The translations under genes were made by a program, and so were the position numbers. A DNA stretch of 64,000 bases from contig CAWAJF010000013.1 of the NCBI GenBank assembly GCA_963782345.1, positions 31,502-95,501 of the forward strand, read 5' to 3'. The first letter of the stretch is position 1. The number at the start of each line of letters is the position of its first letter. Under the pieces are notes generated by a model. That model was not told the origin of the DNA and made no database searches. It saw only the letters and a list, made by a program, of their open reading frames with translations. Shown piece after piece: positions 1 to 6,989 of the stretch. Origin of the DNA: DASUPK01 sp963782345. GTDB lineage: Bacteria > Actinomycetota > Thermoleophilia > Solirubrobacterales > 70-9.

Positions 1-2
1 AG

Positions 3-1832
3 GGCAGGCGAGGGTCGCTCGAGAACCCCGAGGTCTACGAGAACGTCCCGGGCCACGTGATCCCGATCCTCGAGCGGGAGTTCGACGACTTCGACACCGA
101 GGCGGCCAGCTTCCTGCGAGGCGAGCAGACCGAGGAGCAGTTCATCGGCTTCCGCCTCAAGCAGGGCGTCTACGGCCAGCGCCAGCCCGACGTGCAGATG
201 ATCCGCGTGAAGCTCCCGTACGGCGGCGTCAGCCCGGAGCAGATGGAGGCCTTCGCGGACGTGATCGAGGAGCTCGCGCCCCTCAACAAGGGCCACATCA
301 CGACCCGCCAGAACATCCAGATCCACCACGTCCCACTGGCCGACGCGGCCGAGTTCATCCGGCAGATCAGCCAGGCGGGGCTCTCCTCGAGGGAGGGCTG
401 CGGGAACACGATCCGTAACGTCACCGGCGACCCGTGGGCCGGCGTCGCCGCGGACGAGCCCTTCGACATCACCCCCTATGCCGCGGCATATGCCCGCTAC
501 TTCGTCCGCCACCCGACCACCCAGCTGATGCCGCGCAAGGTGAAGACGGCCTTCAGCGCCAGCGACGCCGATCGGGCGATCACGGAGATCCATGACGTCG
601 GCTTCATCCCCAAGGTCAGGCAGGTCGACGGCGAGGAGGTGCGCGGCGTCGAGGTCAAGATCGGCGGCGGAACCTCGATCCAGCCTCGGGTCGCTCCCAC
701 CCTGTACGAGTTCGTCGAGCTCGACAACGGCGACTACCTCAAGGTCACCGAGGCGGCGCTGCGGATCTTCGACCGCCAGGAGTGGCTGCGCGAGAACCGG
801 ATGCGCGCTCGGATCAAGGTGCTGGTCGACAAGATCGGCATGGACGCCTTTCGGGAGCTGGTCGAGGAGGAGCTGAAGGGCGACTGGGTCAACGACCGCG
901 ACTTCACCATCGATCACCTTCTCCTTGTTCATGACGAGGAGGCCGACGCTCCGGCCGTCCCGGAGAGCTGCGGCTCGCCACCACAAACGGCGGCCACAAA
1001 CACCGCCGCCGGATCAACGAGCGAATTCAACGCCTGGGTCGACGCCAACGTCGCTCCGCAGCGTCAGGAGGGCTTCGTCACCGCCACTCTCAAGGTGACC
1101 CGGGGTGACCTCACGCCCGGTCAATTCCGCGGGCTCGCGGCGATCATGCGCGAGTTCACCGGCGGCTACGCCCGCACCACCGTTCAGCAGAACCTGGTGC
1201 TGCGCTGGATCCGCTCCGAGTCTCTCTACGACCTCTGGCTTCGCCTGAAGGAGCTCGACCTGGGGGATTCAGGGGCCTTCGGGATCACCGACGTCGTCAG
1301 CTGCCCCGGAACCGACAGCTGCAAGCTCGGCATCACGGCGTCCATGGGCCTGAATGCGGAGCTCCAGAAGCGCCTCGAGGAGATGGAGATCACCGATCCT
1401 CTGACGAAGCAGATCCACATCAAGATGAGCGGCTGCCCCAACGGCTGCTCCCAGCACCACATCGCCACGATCGGCTTCTACGGGGCCTCGATCAAGGTCG
1501 GCGAACACACCATTCCCGCCTACATCCCGCACATCGCCGGGAACTTCGAGGGCGGCGACGTCGTCTTCGGCCACCGGCTCAAGGCGCGCCTCCCGGCGAA
1601 GCGCGTCCCTGATGCGGTCGAGCGCTGGATCAAGCATTACGAGGAGAACCGCACCGAGGGCGAGAACTTCAACGCCTTCGTCGACCGCACAGGCTTCGAA
1701 GCGTTCGAGGAGCTGATCTCGGACCTGAAGCTCCCGGTCGAGTTCAGCGCCGAGAACCTCATGTTCTTCATCGACTGGAACCGATCGGAGCCCTACAAGG
1801 TGGAGCGCGGCGAGGGCGAGTGCGCGGTCTAG
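3..1832 (+). CDS. sir: Ferredoxin-type sulfite reductase, 5' end outside the window
   Basis: Siroheme and [4Fe-4S] enzyme that reduces sulfite to sulfide with six electrons in cysteine synthesis. The cofactor cysteines are visible: C416-x5-C422 (in SCPGTDSC) and C460-x3-C464 (in SGCPNGC), numbered from the GTG at 57, with 38 residues between the pairs as in the family. The two half-domains are repeated at roughly residues 50-130 and 330-400. The reading frame stays open from base 3 and reads on naturally (ENPEVYENVPGH) before the GTG, so I think the true start lies left of the window. The family also includes nitrite reductases. The sulfite call rests on the cysH, sat and cysC genes that follow. 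Confidence 0.9.
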   Translation, partial: GRRGSLENPEVYENVPGHVIPILEREFDDFDTEAASFLRGEQTEEQFIGFRLKQGVYGQRQPDVQMIRVKLPYGGVSPEQMEAFADVIEELAPLNKGHITTRQNIQIHHVPLADAAEFIRQISQAGLSSREGCGNTIRNVTGDPWAGVAADEPFDITPYAAAYARYFVRHPTTQLMPRKVKTAFSASDADRAITEIHDVGFIPKVRQVDGEEVRGVEVKIGGGTSIQPRVAPTLYEFVELDNGDYLKVTEAALRIFDRQEWLRENRMRARIKVLVDKIGMDAFRELVEEELKGDWVNDRDFTIDHLLLVHDEEADAPAVPESCGSPPQTAATNTAAGSTSEFNAWVDANVAPQRQEGFVTATLKVTRGDLTPGQFRGLAAIMREFTGGYARTTVQQNLVLRWIRSESLYDLWLRLKELDLGDSGAFGITDVVSCPGTDSCKLGITASMGLNAELQKRLEEMEITDPLTKQIHIKMSGCPNGCSQHHIATIGFYGASIKVGEHTIPAYIPHIAGNFEGGDVVFGHRLKARLPAKRVPDAVERWIKHYEENRTEGENFNAFVDRTGFEAFEELISDLKLPVEFSAENLMFFIDWNRSEPYKVERGEGECAV

Positions 1833-1989
1833 TGGCGACAAGGAGCTCCATATCGGAGCGGCGGCGAAGCCGCCGCGACTTGGGATTGCGACGCAGGAGC
1901 CACGCCTGAGGATGGCGACAAGGAGCTCCATATCGGAGCGGCGGCGAAGCCGCCGCGACTTGGGATTGCGACGCAGGAGCCACGCCTGA
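1832..1989 (+). other. Two possible 25-codon leader peptides, one per repeat copy
   Basis: Each 80 bp copy encodes the same Arg-rich peptide, beginning (M)ATRSSISERRRSRRD and ending in SHA. The first starts with a GTG at 1832 that overlaps the sulfite reductase stop (TAGTG) and ends with TGA at 1907-1909. The second starts with ATG at 1912 and ends with TGA at 1987-1989. Two bases then separate it from the cysH ATG at 1992. The stop-start chain would allow translational coupling through to cysH. There are no Cys codons, so this is not the known poly-Cys type of leader. Translation is unproven. Confidence 0.4.
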
Positions 1990-1992
1990 GGA
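1833..1992 (+). repeat. Perfect tandem duplication of an 80 bp unit
   Basis: Two identical copies lie head to tail at 1833-1912 and 1913-1992. The last base of the second copy is the A of the cysH start codon. Each copy contains a hairpin with an 8 bp stem (GCGGCGGC, loop GAA, GCCGCCGC; first copy 1858-1876) and a GGAGCTCC palindrome. The core GGCGAAGCC is shared with the short dispersed hairpin repeats elsewhere in this window. The identity of the two copies suggests a recent duplication or active homogenisation. Confidence 0.95.
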
Positions 1993-2723
1993 TGGCCATG
2001 CCCGCCACCGAACACGCCGCCGTGCCCGCCGCCGACCTGGACAGCCTTGGCTTCGATCCCGAGATCGTCGCCGCCGAGCTCGAGGGCGCGAGCGCCGAGG
2101 AGGCGCTCGGCTGGGCGCTCGACACCTTCGGCCAGAGGATGTACATCGCCTGCTCCTTCCAGAAGACGAGCTCGGTGACCGTGCATATGGCGCACAGCAT
2201 CGATCCCGAGGCGCGCTTCTTCTATCTGGACACGGACGTCCTCTTCCCGGAGACCTACCAGACCAAGAGCCGCCTCGAGGAGCGGTACGCCATCAACTTC
2301 CACCGGTACAGCTCGATCACCCTCGAGCAGCAGAAGCGCCTCTACGGCGATCAGCTCTGGAGCCGCGACCCGGATGCCTGCTGCGGCATCCGCAAGGTCG
2401 AGCCGATGCGCTCGGCGCTCGCCGCGGTCGATCTCTGGGTCTCCGGCATTCGCCGCTCGGACTCGCAGACCAGGGCGGGCGCACCGAGGTTCGGCTGGGA
2501 CAAGCGCTTCGGCCTCTGGAAGCTGAACCCTCTGGCCGATTGGTCCGAGCAGGAGGTCTGGTCCTACATCTCCAAGCACGACGTTCCCTACAACGCGCTC
2601 CACGATCAGGGCTATCCCTCGATCGGCTGCACGCACTGCACCCGGAAGCCGGGTGTGGGCGAGGACGCCCGCGCCGGCCGCTGGGCGGGCCTGGACAAGA
2701 CGGAATGCGGGCTGCATGGTTGA
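1992..2723 (+). CDS. cysH: Assimilatory APS/PAPS reductase, Fe-S type
   Basis: Reduces activated sulfate (APS or PAPS) to sulfite with electrons from thioredoxin. The 243-residue protein has the PP-loop reductase fold. It carries the cysteine pattern of [4Fe-4S] APS reductases: C130-C131 (DACCGIRK) and C213-x2-C216 (GCTHC), plus the catalytic C239 in the C-terminal ECGLH motif. The cluster favours APS as substrate, but some bacterial enzymes of this type also take PAPS, and an APS kinase gene lies just downstream. The start could be ATG 1992 or ATG 1998. It follows the tandem 80 bp repeat and is probably in one operon with sir, sat and cysC. Confidence 0.93.
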   Translation: MAMPATEHAAVPAADLDSLGFDPEIVAAELEGASAEEALGWALDTFGQRMYIACSFQKTSSVTVHMAHSIDPEARFFYLDTDVLFPETYQTKSRLEERYAINFHRYSSITLEQQKRLYGDQLWSRDPDACCGIRKVEPMRSALAAVDLWVSGIRRSDSQTRAGAPRFGWDKRFGLWKLNPLADWSEQEVWSYISKHDVPYNALHDQGYPSIGCTHCTRKPGVGEDARAGRWAGLDKTECGLHG

Positions 2724-2806
2724 CCTGCTGAGGTAGGTCGCGCGCCGCTCCGCTACCCTGCCCGCTTCCTGACCGACCTGATCATCTTTATCCACTCAAG
2801 GACGCC

Positions 2807-3886
2807 ATGACCCAGACCGCTCTGAAGCTCCAGCTCACCGACCGCCAGACCGCCGACTTCGAGATGATCGGCACCGGCGGCTTCGCCCCATTGACCGGCC
2901 CGCAGGGTTCCGAGGACTGGAAGAGCGTCGTCGAGAACATGACGCTCTCGAGCGGTGAGTACTGGCCGATCCCGATCACCCTCGCCACCGACCTGGACGC
3001 CTCCGAGGGCGACACGGTCGAGGTCTCGAGCGACGAGGGCAAGCCCCTTGGCCGCCTGAACGTCACCGAGGTCTTCGAGCGCGACCTGGAGGCCGAGGCG
3101 GAGAACGTCTACCGGACCGCCGACAAGGAGCACCCCGGCGTGGCCGCCATCTACGAGGAGGGCGCCCGGTGCCTTGCCGGCACCTACGAGGTCGACGACC
3201 TTCCCGACCACGAGGAGGCCTTCAGCAAGCGCTACCTGAGCCCGGCACAATCTCGCGAGGCGTTTGCCGAGCGAGGCTGGAAGCGGATCGTCGCCTTCCA
3301 GACTCGCAACCCGATCCACCGCGCCCACGAGCACGTCACCAAGACCGCGCTGGAGATCACCGACGGGCTGATGATCCACCCGCTGATCGGCAAGACGAAG
3401 GCGGGCGACATCCCGGCCGAGGTTCGGATGCGCTGCTACGAGGTGCTGATGGAGGACTACTACCCCGACGACCGCGTGATCCTCAACGTGTTCCCCTCGA
3501 AGATGCACTACGCGGGCCCGCGCGAGGCCGTTCTGCACGCGATCGCTCGCCGGAACTACGGCTGCACGCACTTCATCGTGGGCCGCGACCACGCGGGCGT
3601 CGGCGACTACTACGGCACCTATGACGCACAGGCGATCTTCGACGAGCTGGACATCGACAAGCTCGGTATCCAGCCTCTCTTCTTCGAGCACACCTTCTGG
3701 TGCAACAAGTGCGAGGGAATGGCCTCGGGCAAGACCTGCCCGCACGGCCCCGACGATCACGTCTTCCTGAGCGGTACGAAGGTGCGCGAGATGCTCGGCA
3801 ACGGCGAAAAGCCGCCGCAGGAGTTCAGCCGCCCCGAGGTGGCTCAGATCTTGATCGACACATACAAGGAAGAAGGAAATGGCTGA
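2807..3886 (+). CDS. sat: ATP sulfurylase (sulfate adenylyltransferase)
   Basis: Makes APS and pyrophosphate from sulfate and ATP, the first step of assimilation. The 359-residue protein is of the homo-oligomeric type (PUA-like N-domain plus nucleotidyltransferase), not CysDN. Visible motifs are QTRNPIHRAHEH from residue 165, the MHYAGPREAVLHA segment, GRDHAGVG and the SGTKVREML tail. A Cys/His cluster (FWCNKCEGMASGKTCPH) is the usual metal-binding insert. The N-terminal signature reads TGPQG where TGFMG is common. The gene is 83 bp from cysH and overlaps cysC by 8 bp. The upstream gap has only a weak ribosome site (AAGGA). Confidence 0.95.
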   Translation: MTQTALKLQLTDRQTADFEMIGTGGFAPLTGPQGSEDWKSVVENMTLSSGEYWPIPITLATDLDASEGDTVEVSSDEGKPLGRLNVTEVFERDLEAEAENVYRTADKEHPGVAAIYEEGARCLAGTYEVDDLPDHEEAFSKRYLSPAQSREAFAERGWKRIVAFQTRNPIHRAHEHVTKTALEITDGLMIHPLIGKTKAGDIPAEVRMRCYEVLMEDYYPDDRVILNVFPSKMHYAGPREAVLHAIARRNYGCTHFIVGRDHAGVGDYYGTYDAQAIFDELDIDKLGIQPLFFEHTFWCNKCEGMASGKTCPHGPDDHVFLSGTKVREMLGNGEKPPQEFSRPEVAQILIDTYKEEGNG

Positions 3887-4430
3887 CGACAAGGGCTTCA
3901 CCCTCTGGTTCACCGGGCTTTCGGGCGCGGGCAAGACGACCATCTCCCACCTCGTGGAGCAGCAGCTGCGCGACCGTGGCTCGCGGATCGAGGTGCTCGA
4001 CGGCGACGTCGTGCGCGAGAACCTCTCCAAGGGTCTCGGTTTCTCGAAGGAGGACCGCGACACCAACATCCGCCGGATCGCCTTCGTGGCCGATCTCCTG
4101 TCTCGCAACGGCGTCCCGGTGATCACCGCCGCGATCTCCCCCTACCGCGAGATCCGCGACGAGGCGCGCGAGATGATGGGCGGCCGCTTCATCGAGGTCT
4201 TCGTCAAGGCCTCCGTCGAGGTCTGCGCCGAGCGCGACGTGAAGGGTCTCTACGAGAAGGCCTTCAAGGGCGAGATCAAGGAGTTCACCGGCGTCTCAGA
4301 CCCGTACGAGCCCCCGCTGAACCCGGAGCTCATCCTGGACACAGAGCACGAGAGCGCGGAGGACTCCGCCGCGAAGATCGTCTCGCTGCTGGAGGAGCGT
4401 CAGCTGATCCCGGCGGCGCAGCCCGCCTAA
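3879..4430 (+). CDS. cysC: APS kinase
   Basis: Phosphorylates APS on the 3' hydroxyl to give PAPS. The 183-residue protein is a typical single-domain kinase. The Walker A motif GLSGAGKT is at residues 13-20, the DGDVVRENL segment follows, and the substrate loop FTGVSDPYEPP is near residue 137. Its start overlaps the end of sat by 8 bp, so the two are translated together. With a cluster-type CysH in the same operon, PAPS could feed either reduction or sulfation. The dispersed hairpin repeat follows its stop codon directly. Confidence 0.95.
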   Translation: MADDKGFTLWFTGLSGAGKTTISHLVEQQLRDRGSRIEVLDGDVVRENLSKGLGFSKEDRDTNIRRIAFVADLLSRNGVPVITAAISPYREIRDEAREMMGGRFIEVFVKASVEVCAERDVKGLYEKAFKGEIKEFTGVSDPYEPPLNPELILDTEHESAEDSAAKIVSLLEERQLIPAAQPA

Positions 4431-4432
4431 AC

Positions 4433-4474
4433 GCGAGGGTGCTCCGCAGGCGAAGCCGAGGAGCAGACCGTTTA
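4433..4474 (+). repeat. Dispersed hairpin repeat, copy 1
   Basis: The flank GCGAGGG is followed by stem TGCTCC (4440-4445), interior GCAGGCGAAGCCGA, closing stem GGAGCA (4460-4465) and the tail GACCGTTTA. The tail supplies the stop codon of the minus-strand PHP gene. The element lies between two converging genes and could work as a terminator, though no T-run follows. Confidence 0.8.
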
Positions 4475-5278
4475 TCGCGGCGGCAGCTCGGGCTCGCCGA
4501 GGTCGTAAGTCGGATAGCTCAAGAAGGAGTCGAACATCTTGTGGTTCGGACCGTGAAAGTCAGAGGAAGCGGTCGCCGCGAGGCCTCGATCCCGGCAGAC
4601 CTCCAGCAGGAACTTCGTCTGCGCCCGGTCGTGCGCCGGGTAGAAGCACTCGACCCCGTCGAGCTCCAGGTCGTCGATCAGGGCGGCCACCTCGTTGGGG
4701 TCGTCCATGTCCCAGAACGGATGGGCGAGGACGGCGGATCCTCCGGCGCCGTGGATGATCTCGGTGGCCTCCGCGGCGTCCGGCCAGCGCCGGGGGACGA
4801 AGGCCTTGGCGCCGGGGATGAGCCACTCCTCGAAGAAGGCGCTCATGCCGTCCGGCTTCACACCCGCGGCCTTGGCGATGTGCGGGCGGCCGACGGACGA
4901 GGCGTCCCCGGCCTGGGCGATCGCGTCCTCGTAGGTGACCGGGACGCCCTGGGCGCTGAGGCGCTCGACGATCTCCCGGGCGCGGGTCACCCGCTCGGCC
5001 TGGGCTCGCTCGCACGCGGGTGCGATGGCGTCCGTGTCCACCCAGTAGCCGAGCATGTGCATGTCGTCGATGCTCCCGTGCACGCACGAGATCTCCGTGG
5101 CGGGGACCAGCGCGATGCCGGCCGCGCTCGCGGCTTCCTCAGCCTCGGCAACGCCGTCGATTCCGTCGTGATCGGTCAGAGCAAGCGTGGTGACACCCGC
5201 CTCGACGGCGGCCGCCACCACTCCCGCGGGCGGCAGCTCTCCGTCGGAGAAGGTCGAATGGCTTTGAAGGTCCATCAT
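4472..5278 (-). CDS. PHP-domain phosphatase, possible pAp phosphatase
   Basis: PHP-fold metal-dependent phosphoesterase of the YciV/TrpH type. The first metal motif HSTFSDG follows the start directly. TDHDGIDG, the Glu of PATEISC, a PHP-specific insert, AHPFWD and the late SSDFHGPNH are all present, so the trinuclear site looks complete. Known members remove the 3' phosphate of nucleoside 3',5'-bisphosphates or trim RNA. Next to a sulfate activation operon, disposal of pAp left after PAPS use is a sensible role, but this is inferred. I chose the ATG pair at 5273-5278 (MMDLQSH) over the TTG at 5308 because the latter would overlap the divergent Rrf2 gene. Confidence 0.75.
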   Translation of the reverse strand: MMDLQSHSTFSDGELPPAGVVAAAVEAGVTTLALTDHDGIDGVAEAEEAASAAGIALVPATEISCVHGSIDDMHMLGYWVDTDAIAPACERAQAERVTRAREIVERLSAQGVPVTYEDAIAQAGDASSVGRPHIAKAAGVKPDGMSAFFEEWLIPGAKAFVPRRWPDAAEATEIIHGAGGSAVLAHPFWDMDDPNEVAALIDDLELDGVECFYPAHDRAQTKFLLEVCRDRGLAATASSDFHGPNHKMFDSFLSYPTYDLGEPELPPR

Positions 5279-5292
5279 CGGCGGCGGAGCAT

Positions 5293-5748
5293 ATGAGGAT
5301 CTCGGCAAAAGCTGACTACGCCGTGCGTGCCGCCGTTGAGATGGCCGCGGCGGGCGACCAGCCCGTCAAGGGCGAGAAGCTCGCCGAGGCGCAGGACATT
5401 CCGCTCCAGTTCCTCGAGCACATCCTGCTCGAGCTGAAGCACGCCCGGCTGGTCAGGGCGCGACGGGGGGCGCGCGGCGGCTACTGGCTCGCCCAGCCGC
5501 CCGAGCAGATCACGCTCGCAAACGTGATCCGGGCGGTGGAGGGTCCACTCGCCAACATCCAGGACCAGGCGCCGGAGCAGACGAAGTACCCGGGCAACGC
5601 CGAGCAGCTCAGCGAAGTCTGGATCGCGGTCCGCGCCTCGTTGCGCCGGGTGCTCGAGCACGTCACGATCGCCGATCTGCGCGACGGCAAGATCCCCTCC
5701 GACGTGCTCGAGCTGACCCGCGACGAAGGCGCCCGGATCACCAGGTAA
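5293..5748 (+). CDS. Rrf2-family transcriptional regulator without cluster cysteines
   Basis: Winged-helix regulator of 151 residues. It opens with the family signature MRISAKADYAVRAAVEMA, and the recognition helix region (IPLQFLEHILLELKHARLV) and wing (RGARGGYWLA) follow. There is no cysteine in the whole protein, so it cannot bind an Fe-S cluster as IscR, NsrR or RsrR do. In this respect it resembles CymR, which controls cysteine metabolism through a protein partner. Its place between the sulfate operon and a TSUP permease makes it the obvious candidate regulator of both, by inference. Only 14 bp separate it from the divergent PHP gene. Confidence 0.85.
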   Translation: MRISAKADYAVRAAVEMAAAGDQPVKGEKLAEAQDIPLQFLEHILLELKHARLVRARRGARGGYWLAQPPEQITLANVIRAVEGPLANIQDQAPEQTKYPGNAEQLSEVWIAVRASLRRVLEHVTIADLRDGKIPSDVLELTRDEGARITR

Positions 5749-5790
5749 CGCCTGCAACCACCGAGAATCTGCACCCGTTAGGGGGGAATG

Positions 5791-5813
5791 GGCGGCTTCG
5801 CTATAGTGCCGCC
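5791..5813 (+). promoter_or_regulatory. Candidate promoter with inverted repeat for the TSUP permease
   Basis: A -10-like TATAGT at 5802-5807 lies between the arms of an inverted repeat, GGCGGC (5791-5796) and GCCGCC (5808-5813). A repressor bound here would cover the -10 box. No good -35 is visible. The rest of the 151 bp gap holds nothing else I recognise. Confidence 0.4.
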
Positions 5814-5899
5814 TTCATTTAAGACTCTGTCGGTCAAGAAAGGGAACAAGGTGGAGAAACGGCCCTTCGTCGAAACGGCCGCCCTCCCCTCTCAATTCC

Positions 5900-6916
5900 A
5901 TGGATCCAGCAATCATCTTCTTCGGCTTCGGTGTCGGCTTTCTCGTTGGGATGACCGGGATGGGCGGCGGTTCGCTGATGACGCCGCTGCTCGTCCTGAT
6001 CTTCGGGATCAAGCCCACGACCGCAATCGGCACCGACATCTTCTACGCGGCGGTCACCAAGACCGCGGGCAGCTGGCGCCACCTCAAGCTGAAGACGGTG
6101 AACATACCGCTCGTCTACTGGATGGCCGCGGGCAGTGTCCCGTCGGCGATCGTCGGCGTCTGGTTCCTCGACTACCTGAAGCGGCGCCTCGGCGAGAACC
6201 TCGACGAGACCGTCTTCGCCATCCTTGCCGGCTGCCTGCTGGTGGTGGGCGCCGCCACGCTGCTCCGCGGGTTCTTCCTGGCCGACAAGATCCAGGAACG
6301 CGAGGACTTCGAGATGCACACGCGGCACAAGGTTGCCGCAGTCGGCATCGGCGCCACCACGGGCTTCATCATCGGACTGAGCTCCGCCGGCAGCGGCACC
6401 CTGATCGGCATCATGCTGATCGCCGTCTACCGGCTCACGCCGAACAAGGTCGTCGGCACGGACGTGGTCCATGCCGCCCTGCTGCTCTGGGCGGCATCCA
6501 TTGCCCACATCGTCGGCGGGAACGTGGACTTCGGGCTCGCCGTCAACATCATGATCGGCTCGGTACCCGGTGTGGTTCTGGGGTCGAACCTGTCGGTGAA
6601 GTGGCCCCAGGGCGCGCTTCGCTATGCGCTGGGCGTCGTCTTGATCGGCGCAGGGATCACGATCATGAACAAGGCGAACACCGACCTTGTCCCGTGGGTG
6701 ATGGGCGGGGCGACCCTGGCGATCGTCGCCCTGTTCGCCATCCAGATGGCCCTGACGAAGGAAGTCGAGCACGACCCCGAGGAGCAGGAGCTGATGCGGC
6801 GCGCCGCTCTCGTCGCATCACATGGAGACGAGATCGAGCGCCATCAGGCGATCGAGGCCGAGCTCGCCGCCCGAGGCCGGACTCGAAACTCGCCTGCAAG
6901 CGGCCGCCCCGCCTAA
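5900..6916 (+). CDS. TSUP (TauE/SafE) family anion permease
   Basis: Integral membrane protein of 338 residues with about eight hydrophobic segments in two halves. It opens with the glycine-rich motif GFLVGMTGMGGGSLMTP and the second half has IGLSSAGSGTLIG. The family moves sulfite, sulfate or sulfonates; the CysZ-type member of corynebacteria is a putative sulfate importer in a similar gene setting. No ABC sulfate transporter is present in the window, so this is the likely sulfur anion carrier of the module. The C-terminal 60 residues are charged and cytoplasmic. The direction of transport cannot be read from the sequence. Confidence 0.85.
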   Translation: MDPAIIFFGFGVGFLVGMTGMGGGSLMTPLLVLIFGIKPTTAIGTDIFYAAVTKTAGSWRHLKLKTVNIPLVYWMAAGSVPSAIVGVWFLDYLKRRLGENLDETVFAILAGCLLVVGAATLLRGFFLADKIQEREDFEMHTRHKVAAVGIGATTGFIIGLSSAGSGTLIGIMLIAVYRLTPNKVVGTDVVHAALLLWAASIAHIVGGNVDFGLAVNIMIGSVPGVVLGSNLSVKWPQGALRYALGVVLIGAGITIMNKANTDLVPWVMGGATLAIVALFAIQMALTKEVEHDPEEQELMRRAALVASHGDEIERHQAIEAELAARGRTRNSPASGRPA

Positions 6917-6975
6917 GTCGCTTCGGCCTGCGGCCTTCGCTCCTAGGGAGAGCGCCCTGGCAGGCGCTAAGCCGC

Positions 6976-6981
6976 AATACT
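6976..6981 (+). promoter_or_regulatory. -10 box of a leaderless start (carboxylase gene)
   Basis: AATACT lies 8 bases before the GTG at 6990 and no ribosome site is present. The same box is found before two other starts nearby (9455-9460 and 12269-12274, both minus strand). Confidence 0.45.
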
Positions 6982-6989
6982 CCGCCGCC

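Noticed and set aside
1833..1992. CRISPR-like repeat array
   Set aside because: There are only two copies, they are directly adjacent with no spacer, and no cas genes are present.
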